Source: Planctomycetota bacterium (lineage in GTDB: Bacteria; Planctomycetota; Phycisphaerae; WQYP01). Taken from it: a stretch of DNA of 5,873 nt. Each line of letters begins with the position of its first letter. Position 1 is the stretch's first letter. The DNA lies in NCBI GenBank assembly GCA_021799715.1, contig JAJYZY010000138.1:1-5873 (forward strand), in the 5' to 3' direction. A model generated the notes under the pieces. That model was not told where the DNA came from. It did not search any database and saw only the letters and a program-made list of their open reading frames with translations. Below are positions 1 through 5,032 of this stretch, in pieces. Both the position numbers and the translations under genes were made by a program.

Positions 1-304
1 CAATAGAGCCGCCGGCGCAAACTACGTAAACACGAATATTATACCATATAAACTATGCCCATGTCTCTATATGATTTCGCCCTGTCCGGAGGCGTGGAGG
101 CGTGGTAATGGAACCAACCGCCTGAAAATACTGTGGTCGGCGGTCATCAGCCGGGCCATCGTGCGCGTTAATATTCCGCGGTGTTGTCGTTTTTGCAATT
201 GGATATTACTATTCCTGATAATCGTTTTGCGCGGCATGGCGAGGTTGACCGGCCGCCGCGTTGGAGTTTAGAAAATTTAGAACCCCGTACCAGGAAACAA
301 AAGC
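1..304. other. Intergenic leader upstream of dnaN
   Basis: This stretch contains no gene I can support. One forward frame stays open from the left edge to 271, but its translation is rich in Cys, Trp and Arg with no recognisable domain, and no good ribosome binding site precedes its first ATG at 71. An AT-rich patch lies at about 33-56, and a tandem pair of 8-mers (GGCGTGGA/GGCGTGGT) lies at 91-106. No match to the DnaA-box consensus TTATCCACA was found on either strand by eye, so nothing here points to a replication origin despite the neighbouring clamp gene. The segment most likely carries the dnaN promoter. Confidence 0.6.
193..222 (+). promoter_or_regulatory. Candidate sigma-70-type promoter for dnaN
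   Basis: TTGCAA at 193-198 (4 of 6 to TTGACA) and GATAAT at 217-222 (5 of 6 to TATAAT) are separated by 18 bp. Transcription would start near 229, leaving a leader of about 75 nt before dnaN. This is a consensus match by eye; planctomycete promoters are poorly characterised, so it is only a candidate. Confidence 0.35.
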
Positions 305-1465
305 ATGAAAGCCATCGTGCATCGTCAAGCCCTTGTGGAAGTACTCGCGTTAGCATGCAGTGTTGTGCCGAGCCGATCACCAAAACCCGTGCTGTCTTGC
401 GTGCGTATCAGCACGGTAGCCAATGGCCGCGAGAAAGCAATCCGGCTGGTCACCACGGACCTGGAAATGACATTGGAAACAACCATTTCGCAGGTGGAAA
501 TCAGCCAGGAAGGCAACGTGCTGTTGCCGGCGGGAAAACTTAGTGAAATTGTCAACAACTCGCCGGATGAAACCATTACACTCGATACCGAAGGCGAGAA
601 AGCGACCATTAAAGGATCGGACAGCACCTTCACGCTTTTGGGTTTTAATCCGGAAGAATTTCCACCGGTCGGCGGATTTGAAGGTGAAGCGGATTTCTCC
701 ATTACCGCCGGGGTATTGAAAGACATGCTGGACCGCACGCGCTTCGCCGCGGCCAAGGAAATGAGCCGCTACGCCATTAATGGCGTGCTGTTTGAACGCA
801 AGGGCAAAAAGCTCTCGCTGGTGGCCACCGATGGCCATCGGTTATCGCAAACCCGTGATGAAACGTCCGGCGGCGATAACAAAGATGTATCGGCGGTAGT
901 ACCCATCAAGGCGCTGGCGCTGATTGAGCGGTTGCTGACAAACCGGGAAAGCACGGTCGAATTGCAATTCCGTGAAAATAAGATTTTCGGTCGGATTGTA
1001 CCCGCGGAAGTCCCAGCCGACGGTGATAAGCAAAAACCCGCGCCGCAACCCACCGCCACATTCAGCGCGTTGCTGGTGGAGGGTGCATTTCCTCCATACC
1101 AGGATGTGATTCCAAAAGATTGCGACCGCAAGACCAGCTTGAATCGGGATCGGCTGCAAAGCGCGGTTCGCCGCGCGGCGTTGTTGACCAATGATGATTC
1201 GCGATCGGTACGACTGAATTTTGCCACCAAAGTACTGACGATTTCAGGCCGCTCGCCGGACGTTGGTGAAGCCAAGGTGGAAATGCCGATTGAATTTCTC
1301 GGTGATTCTCTGGATGTGGGTTTTAATCCGCAGTATCTGCTGGACGCTTTGAAAGTGGCCCCGACAGATGAGGTAACACTGGAACTCAAATCGGCGGCGA
1401 AACCGGGATTGCTTCGCGCCGGTCCGAATTTCCTGTATGTCATCATGCCGGTAAATCTGTCCTAA
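305..1465 (+). CDS. dnaN: DNA polymerase III subunit beta (sliding clamp)
   Basis: This is the ring-shaped processivity clamp that encircles DNA and tethers the replicative polymerase and other partners in the cytoplasm. The 386 residues are slightly longer than the ~366 of E. coli and fit the three-domain clamp: roughly 1-122, 128-270 and 271-386. Family landmarks are present: a basic N-terminus with 'PKPVL' at 26-30, 'ATDGHRLS' at 174-181 (partner-binding pocket), 'EGAFPPYQDVIP' at 259-270, 'YLLDAL' at 344-349, and the C-terminal 'MPVNL' at 381-385 matching the E. coli MPMRL end, plus one extra Ser. A proline- and charge-rich insertion of about 17 residues (about 232-250) breaks the second domain. 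The ATG is preceded by AGGA at 292-295 with a 9-nt spacer. The gene is monocistronic here: non-coding DNA lies upstream and a convergent gene downstream. Family identity is certain; the taxon is inferred. Confidence 0.97.
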   Translation: MKAIVHRQALVEVLALACSVVPSRSPKPVLSCVRISTVANGREKAIRLVTTDLEMTLETTISQVEISQEGNVLLPAGKLSEIVNNSPDETITLDTEGEKATIKGSDSTFTLLGFNPEEFPPVGGFEGEADFSITAGVLKDMLDRTRFAAAKEMSRYAINGVLFERKGKKLSLVATDGHRLSQTRDETSGGDNKDVSAVVPIKALALIERLLTNRESTVELQFRENKIFGRIVPAEVPADGDKQKPAPQPTATFSALLVEGAFPPYQDVIPKDCDRKTSLNRDRLQSAVRRAALLTNDDSRSVRLNFATKVLTISGRSPDVGEAKVEMPIEFLGDSLDVGFNPQYLLDALKVAPTDEVTLELKSAAKPGLLRAGPNFLYVIMPVNLS

Positions 1466-1507
1466 GCGCTTGCAGATATGGCGCTGCCGAAGTCATGCAA
1501 TTTGGCA

Positions 1508-1522
1508 CCAGCGGGCGGCTGG
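1508..1522 (+). terminator. Small hairpin after dnaN, weak terminator candidate
   Basis: CCAGC (1508-1512) pairs perfectly with GCTGG (1518-1522) around the 5-nt loop GGGCG. Another 5-bp pairing, AGCGC/GCGCT at 1465-1469 and 1481-1485, starts at the dnaN stop codon itself. Neither is followed by a T-run, so intrinsic termination is only a possibility. Their position in a 98-bp convergent gap is what makes them worth recording. Confidence 0.25.
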
Positions 1523-1548
1523 CTGAAGTGTCGATAGAAAATCCGATG

Positions 1549-1600
1549 TCATTCCAGCCCGGCCTACGGGTGCGCGTCGCCATTGCGGGAGCCGGAATGA
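1549..1600. repeat. Inverted repeat across the end of the flavin reductase gene
   Basis: TCATTCCAGC at 1549-1558 pairs with GCCGGAATGA at 1591-1600 in 9 of 10 positions, across a 32-nt GC-rich interval. The structure spans the stop codon of the minus-strand reductase gene (1564-1566). It could act as a transcript-end structure for both convergent genes. There is no T-run, so the function is inferred. Confidence 0.3.
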
Positions 1601-2241
1601 TTGGCCTTGCTGTGTGATTCTGCCAGCCATTGCTGATAATTCTGCCGCGGCATATTAAAGCGATCGCGCGACCGGACATACGTTGCCGGTGCGCCCATTC
1701 GACCTACCGGGTTGAATGCCTCCGATCGAATATGCTTATTCTCCGCATTGTAAATATCATCGGCAATCCACAAATGCACAATTTCCCCGATGAATACCAG
1801 GTTGTTACCAATAACGCTATGCTGCAGCAGGCGGCATTCAAAACTGGCAGGCGATTCCGCCAGATGCGGCGTTTTGATTTGCCGTCCCGCCGCACACGTC
1901 AAACCAACCTGTTCCACTTCACTGGTGCCATTGGGGAAATCAACGGAACACTCATTCATTTTTTCAACCAACTCCTCCGAAACCAGATTGACCACGAATT
2001 CACCGGTGCTGCGTATATTCAACGCGGTGTCTTTTGGCATATTCGTACCGGATCTATGCCCGATGCCCACCGCCAGAATCGGGGGTTCAGCGCCCAGCAT
2101 ATTAAAAAAACTGAAGGGTGCCGCATTTACCACGCCCGCCGCGTCAATACTGGTAATCCATGCGATGGGCCGGGGCATAATCAGGTTGGTCATGAGCTTA
2201 TAGGAAAACGAATAATCCGATTGTTTAATATCAAATTCCAC
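1564..2241 (-). CDS. Flavin reductase-like domain protein (FMN-binding)
   Basis: This protein belongs to the flavin reductase-like family (DIM6/NTAB type, split-barrel FMN-binding fold). Members either reduce flavin with NAD(P)H for a partner oxygenase or keep FMN as a prosthetic group; the substrate here cannot be read from sequence. Of 225 residues, the typical blocks are 'PRPIAWITS' at 23-31, 'NAAPFSFFN' at 39-47, 'PPILAVGIG' at 53-61, 'KDTALNI' at 70-76, 'GEFVVNLV' at 80-87 and the late 'VGRMGAPATYVR' at 179-190. The tail after about 205 is polar and unlikely to belong to the fold. There is no signal peptide or membrane segment, so it is probably cytoplasmic. The start codon is GTG, placed by TGGAG 10 nt upstream; the ATG at 2255-2257 (minus strand) is out of frame. 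No oxygenase partner is adjacent. The gene is convergent with dnaN and divergent from the membrane-protein gene. Confidence 0.9.
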   Translation of the reverse strand: MEFDIKQSDYSFSYKLMTNLIMPRPIAWITSIDAAGVVNAAPFSFFNMLGAEPPILAVGIGHRSGTNMPKDTALNIRSTGEFVVNLVSEELVEKMNECSVDFPNGTSEVEQVGLTCAAGRQIKTPHLAESPASFECRLLQHSVIGNNLVFIGEIVHLWIADDIYNAENKHIRSEAFNPVGRMGAPATYVRSRDRFNMPRQNYQQWLAESHSKANHSGSRNGDAHP

Positions 2242-2251
2242 GGTGTTGCAA

Positions 2252-2256
2252 CTCCA
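2252..2256 (-). promoter_or_regulatory. Ribosome binding site fixing the GTG start of the flavin reductase
   Basis: On the minus strand TGGAG is followed by 10 nt and then GTG at 2241-2239. No in-frame ATG lies between here and the upstream in-frame stop, so GTG is the best start. Confidence 0.5.
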
Positions 2257-2336
2257 TTTACAGTCAACGGTTCTATCAACCGCAATATCTTAGGCGCACT
2301 GTGGGCAAATGGCGAAACATCGCGGCAAAAGCGAAC

Positions 2337-2363
2337 GCATCATGTGCATCAAGCGCATCGCGT
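2337..2363 (+). repeat. Three 9-bp-spaced GCATC direct repeats in the divergent promoter region
   Basis: GCATC occurs at 2337-2341, 2346-2350 and 2355-2359, exactly one repeat every 9 bp. The set lies directly upstream of the candidate promoter for the membrane-protein gene. It could be a regulator-binding site; it could also be chance, given how short the unit is. Confidence 0.35.
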
Positions 2364-2392
2364 TGCCCCAACGCTGCCGCCGGTTATACAAT
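2363..2392 (+). promoter_or_regulatory. Candidate promoter for the 222-residue membrane protein gene
   Basis: TTGCCC at 2363-2368 and TACAAT at 2387-2392 (5 of 6 to TATAAT) are separated by 18 bp. TATACA at 2385-2390 is an overlapping alternative. The predicted start of transcription near 2399 leaves a short leader of about 20 nt that contains the GGAAG ribosome binding site at 2407-2411. It is a match by eye only. Confidence 0.35.
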
Positions 2393-2418
2393 AATCTACG
2401 GCCTGTGGAAGCATTGTA

Positions 2419-3087
2419 ATGCTTATGGAGAACATGATTGTGATACATGTTGCGTCGCATTTTCATGACGCGCTGGGAGCCGCAGCGCTGATCCGCCTGG
2501 GAACCGGATTTCCCACGTCATTGGGGCGCATGCTTTTTGAAAACCATTGGGCCATCTGGGCGGCAATGATCCTGATTGGTTTGGCCGCCGTCTGGCGCGG
2601 AATCAACACGCAACACGCCCTGACGCGGAATATCGGCACGGCGGTGCTGGCCATAACGGTTATCTGGATCATTACCGCCGGGCTGGTAGTAACGCCGCAT
2701 GAGCGTCTCATTTATGCCAATGACGCCATCGTCAGCGCGGCCGCCGATGACAATGTTCCGGCAATCATGCACTATATTTCCCGAAGCGCCACGTTTGGCC
2801 GATGGAATTATGCCCAGATTCAGTCCGGCCTTGCGGGGCGGCTGAAATCAGCGCACATTACGGATAACATCATCCGTTCCATGACCGTACACACCCAAGC
2901 CAATCAGGCCGTCACACAACTGGTCATCTGGACCAGCACGCGGGATTACGGACCGGTTATTACCTCCTGGCGTTTTATCTGGCAGGATCATCCACGACCC
3001 GGTAATTGGAGGATTATGGAAATCGATTTACTTCGCCTCAATGGCCGGCGCACGCGCCCTGATGCGGTTATTCCCATGCCGCCGTAA
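2419..3087 (+). CDS. Unknown two-segment membrane protein with possible NTF2/cystatin-like C-terminal domain
   Basis: I do not recognise this 222-residue protein. Two hydrophobic stretches, about 44-59 and 71-91, look like membrane helices joined by a short loop with Arg60 and Arg70. The positive-inside rule puts that loop in the cytoplasm and the C-terminal part on the outer face. Residues about 92-215 are soluble: a helix-like stretch (97-121), then alternating strands such as 'AVTQLVIWTS' (164-173), 'SWRFIWQ' (183-189) and 'GNWRIMEID' (195-203). That order resembles the cone-shaped NTF2/cystatin-like fold used for small-ligand binding or scaffolding. This fold is inferred from pattern, not from a match. 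The start at ATG 2419 is supported by GGAAG with a 7-nt spacer; in-frame ATGs at 2425 and 2434 are alternatives. It is divergent from the flavin reductase gene and convergent with the aldo/keto reductase gene, and so probably transcribed alone. Confidence 0.8.
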   Translation: MLMENMIVIHVASHFHDALGAAALIRLGTGFPTSLGRMLFENHWAIWAAMILIGLAAVWRGINTQHALTRNIGTAVLAITVIWIITAGLVVTPHERLIYANDAIVSAAADDNVPAIMHYISRSATFGRWNYAQIQSGLAGRLKSAHITDNIIRSMTVHTQANQAVTQLVIWTSTRDYGPVITSWRFIWQDHPRPGNWRIMEIDLLRLNGRRTRPDAVIPMPP

Positions 3088-3170
3088 AAGCGGTTGTCGA
3101 TGCAAGGCATGAAACTATTTCTGCCGGATTCGCGCCGTTCAGCCCCATTCGCAACGCTCGATAGAAAAGT

Positions 3171-3183
3171 CCGGCCACGCCGG
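3171..3183 (+). terminator. GC-rich hairpin after the membrane-protein gene
   Basis: CCGGC (3171-3175) pairs with GCCGG (3179-3183) around the 3-nt loop CAC, 84 nt past the stop codon. Only two T residues follow, so intrinsic termination is weakly supported. Confidence 0.25.
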
Positions 3184-3243
3184 TTGCCGGGCACATCACG
3201 AATTTTCAGGGATAGGGGAAAAATAATTCCGCCTGGTTCACAA

Positions 3244-3302
3244 AGCCGCGCTGTGGAAACCCGCGGCCGGTTGGCCGGGGTGGCAGAAGCATCGCTGAAT
3301 CA
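3244..3302 (+). repeat. Dispersed repeat, copy A
   Basis: This 59-bp stretch matches the minus strand of 4723-4780. The first 35 positions agree at 28 without gaps, including the 12-mer AAACCCGCGGCC, and the rest aligns with small gaps up to a shared AATCA end. It lies in the convergent gap between the membrane-protein and aldo/keto reductase genes. It contains a hairpin, CGGCC (3264-3268) / GGCCG (3273-3277) with loop GGTT, which might serve as transcript end for the aldo/keto reductase. No open frame is shared convincingly by the two copies. Confidence 0.55.
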
Positions 3303-3313
3303 TGTACGCGCCA

Positions 3314-4303
3314 TTAATATGGTCCGCGAATGCTGGCCGCGATCTGCGTCATATAGAGTTGCCGCAATTCATGATGCACGTTTTCCGGCAATGGTGACAG
3401 ATCACTTGCTTTGGAATTGCTTAACGCCTGCTGCGGCCGCGATGCGCCGGGAATAACGGTTGTCACCGCGTCATGATCCAGAATCCAGCGGATGGCAAAA
3501 TCCGCCATGGTCTGCCCCATTGGCACCCACGTCTTGACGCGATCCGCAAGTTCCACACCGCGGTTAAATTCCAATCCCGCAAACGTTTCCCCAACATTAA
3601 ATTTTTCTCCGTTGCGGTTGTAATTGCGGTGATCATTGGCCGCAAACGACGTCGTGCGGTTATACGTGCCCGCCAACAGTCCGCTGGCCAGCGGCAACCG
3701 CACAATGATCGCAACGCCCTTTTCGCGGGCTTCGGCAAATAGTTCATCAATGGGTTTCTGCCGGAAAATATTGAAAATAATCTGCAGCGAATCACAATCC
3801 GGGTGCTGGAGGCATATTTTCGCTTCTTCCATGGTCTCCACGCTGGCCCCGAAATGCCTGATGAGTTTTTGCTCTTTTAATTTACGAAGCCAGTCGAAAA
3901 TATGACCGGCTTGCAGATGCCGCATCGGAATACAATGCAATTGTGTCAGGTCCAGCGCTGATACTCCCAGCCGCTCAATGGATCGCACAGTACATTCGCG
4001 CAACAGCTCTTCCGAATAACCATCCGGATAACCGTTCAACCGCCCCAATTTTGTCGCAACAAAAAGTTGCTTCGCCCCCGCCGGTCGCGACCGCAGATAT
4101 TTGCCAATCAAAGTTTCACTGCGGCCGGCACCATACACATCCGCGGTATCCAAGAACGTTACACCCGTCTGATCAGCCGTCCGCAGAATTTCCAAGGCCC
4201 GCGGCTCCGGCACATCGCCCCAATCAGCGGCTCCGAGCTGCCAGCATCCCAATCCAATTTCCGAAACCGTGGCGTTGAGTCGAGATGAATGACGATAGTG
4301 CAT
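3314..4303 (-). CDS. Aldo/keto reductase family oxidoreductase
   Basis: This is a soluble (beta/alpha)8-barrel enzyme that reduces aldehydes or ketones with NADPH, or runs the reverse reaction; the substrate cannot be deduced. Counting from the ATG (329 residues, a normal family length), the catalytic tetrad is in place: Asp52 and Tyr57 in 'FLDTADVYGAG', Lys85 in 'ATKLG', and His123 in 'TQLHC'. Other family marks are the opening 'MHYR...VSEIGLGCWQLG', 'RSETLIGKYL' at 61-70, 'GASVET' at 152-157, and the late nucleotide-binding 'TVIPGASRPQQ' at 282-292. A GTG lies directly upstream of the ATG (4304-4306). I prefer ATG because family members begin M-x-Y-R and GGAG lies 9 nt before it. There is no signal peptide. 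It is convergent with the membrane-protein gene, with about 1 kb of non-coding DNA upstream, so it is its own transcription unit. Confidence 0.95.
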   Translation of the reverse strand: MHYRHSSRLNATVSEIGLGCWQLGAADWGDVPEPRALEILRTADQTGVTFLDTADVYGAGRSETLIGKYLRSRPAGAKQLFVATKLGRLNGYPDGYSEELLRECTVRSIERLGVSALDLTQLHCIPMRHLQAGHIFDWLRKLKEQKLIRHFGASVETMEEAKICLQHPDCDSLQIIFNIFRQKPIDELFAEAREKGVAIIVRLPLASGLLAGTYNRTTSFAANDHRNYNRNGEKFNVGETFAGLEFNRGVELADRVKTWVPMGQTMADFAIRWILDHDAVTTVIPGASRPQQALSNSKASDLSPLPENVHHELRQLYMTQIAASIRGPY

Positions 4304-4451
4304 CACAAAAATCTCCGGCGTAAAGCGTTCGGAAGCATCTTATCGCCAACGCGAGCAATTTGAAATTGGCCCGACCGGCCGCCGCTTGTGAATAATTTCA
4401 GCAAGGGAACTACACCAAGGCCAAAGTCCGCCGGAATTCACGTTGCCCACA
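4304..4451. other. Upstream region of the aldo/keto reductase
   Basis: This DNA is of ordinary composition with no gene. The aldo/keto reductase promoter should lie here or in the AT-rich block beyond it, reading leftward, but I found no pair of hexamers good enough to mark. Confidence 0.4.
4313..4316 (-). promoter_or_regulatory. Ribosome binding site of the aldo/keto reductase
   Basis: GGAG on the minus strand is 9 nt from ATG at 4303 and 6 nt from the alternative GTG at 4306. Both spacings are workable; the ATG is favoured by codon strength and by the family's N-terminal pattern. Confidence 0.5.
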
Positions 4452-4505
4452 TTTTTTTTGATCATTAATAATCGATCATTGATATTTGATCTTTGATCAT
4501 TGTTC
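4452..4505. repeat. AT-rich T8 tract plus 7-bp tandem repeat (GATCATT type)
   Basis: A run of eight T residues (4452-4459) is followed by six heptamers in perfect register: GATCATT at 4460, AATAATC at 4467, GATCATT at 4474, GATATTT at 4481, GATCTTT at 4488 and GATCATT at 4495. GTTC then starts the seventh register at 4502. GATC falls at 4460, 4474, 4488 and 4495, all in step with the 7-bp period. The block is strikingly AT-rich compared with its surroundings. It could arise by slippage, bend DNA, or bind a protein; no function is shown by sequence. Confidence 0.75.
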
Positions 4506-4512
4506 TGCCCCA

Positions 4513-4539
4513 CAGATTTCCCAGATTCCGCAGATTTCC
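4513..4539. repeat. Three 9-bp tandem repeats (CAGATTTCC type)
   Basis: CAGATTTCC, CAGATTCCG and CAGATTTCC begin at 4513, 4522 and 4531, giving an exact 9-bp period. The array starts 7 bp after the heptamer block, so two different tandem repeats lie side by side in non-coding DNA. Confidence 0.7.
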
Positions 4540-4722
4540 CGGCTCGGTACCGATGGCTTCTTGCCGCCTGTCCCGTTGGCCATAATTCATAAGCCGAGAT
4601 CGAGTTTGTGTCGTCGTGGTGAAATTACAGATCCAGTGCGACCATTAACCTACCTGTGAAAGGGGAAGATTATTCCAATGAACAGATGATAACCCGTGCC
4701 CCGCCGGGTGCAAGGCGATTTT
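4540..4722. other. Non-coding stretch without a recognised gene
   Basis: No open frame here has a recognisable product. The only notable piece is AGGGGAAGATTATTCC at 4661-4676, which resembles AGGGGAAAAATAATTCC at 3214-3230 near repeat copy A. Confidence 0.4.
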
Positions 4723-4780
4723 TGATTGCCATGCCCTGCCGCCATCCTGCCAATTGGCCGCGGGTTTTCACCACACGGCT
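4723..4780 (-). repeat. Dispersed repeat, copy B
   Basis: This is the second copy of the repeat at 3244-3302, on the opposite strand. It shares AGCCG at the start, AAACCCGCGGCC in the middle, TTGGC after it and AATCA at the end. An open frame covers it on each strand, but the translations are low-information and differ from those of copy A, so it is not treated as coding. Confidence 0.55.
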
Positions 4781-4992
4781 GCATTCGTTCGGCGAAATTC
4801 TTGCGGCGCACAGGCTCCCAGCCGTTCGGGCGTGGCAAGATGCCGTTTTGCAGGCGGGTAACAACGACATGGCGAGCCAGGAACACTCGCCCGCATGGAA
4901 TCCGGCAAACCCGCATGAATGAACCCTTGCTCCCTCCAGAGATCGATCCTGCAGGAGCCACCGTCAAATGTTGCCGTCGGAATTATTTGCCA
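4781..4992. other. Non-coding stretch with clustered short palindromes
   Basis: Several perfect short hairpins follow each other: GGCT/AGCC around CCC at 4813-4823, GGCA/TGCC around AGA at 4834-4844, and GGCGAG/CTCGCC with a 9-nt loop at 4871-4891. Overlapping palindromes GATCGATC and TCCTGCAGGA lie at 4941-4956. The density suggests repeat-derived DNA or a structured transcript. I see no believable protein in either direction. Confidence 0.4.
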
Positions 4993-5032
4993 GGACGGGG
5001 TAAATCAGCAGGCCACCTGATTGTGCCCGTCC
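4993..5032. other. Long imperfect hairpin with symmetric 3x3 internal loop
   Basis: GGACGGG (4993-4999) pairs fully with CCCGTCC (5026-5032). After a 3-by-3 internal loop (5000-5002 against 5023-5025), AATCAG (5003-5008) pairs fully with CTGATT (5017-5022), closing an 8-nt loop. That gives 13 base pairs in a 40-nt element, the strongest structure in the middle of this non-coding kilobase. It has no T-run on either side, so a binding site or structured RNA element is as likely as a terminator. Confidence 0.55.

Noticed and set aside
71..271. Open reading frame of 66 codons (89 if extended to the left edge) before dnaN
   Set aside because: No ribosome binding site, no recognisable domain, a Cys/Trp/Arg-rich unlikely composition, and it overlaps the candidate dnaN promoter.
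1531..1545. TCGATAGAAAATCCG, nearly repeated at 3158-3173 with one extra base, both in convergent gaps
   Set aside because: The exact core is only 11 bases, a length expected by chance in a window this size; the flanks do not match.
3094..3456. Plus-strand open frame of 120 codons
   Set aside because: It crosses the convergent gap and runs into the aldo/keto reductase on the other strand; its translation is low-information and it includes a repeat copy.
1564..4303. Flavin reductase, membrane protein and aldo/keto reductase as one redox operon
   Set aside because: Strands alternate (-, +, -) with gaps of 177 and 226 bp, so they cannot share a transcript.
4452..4539. Possible CRISPR array or plasmid-type iteron origin
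   Set aside because: The repeat units are 7 and 9 bp with no spacers, there is no replication initiator or cas gene nearby, and the surrounding genes are chromosomal.
4650..4967. Minus-strand open frame of 105 codons and overlapping plus-strand frames at 4656-4922 and 4726-5043
   Set aside because: Frames are open on both strands at once, the products are Arg/Pro/Gly-rich without a domain, and copy B of the dispersed repeat lies inside, so these look like chance frames in repeat DNA.
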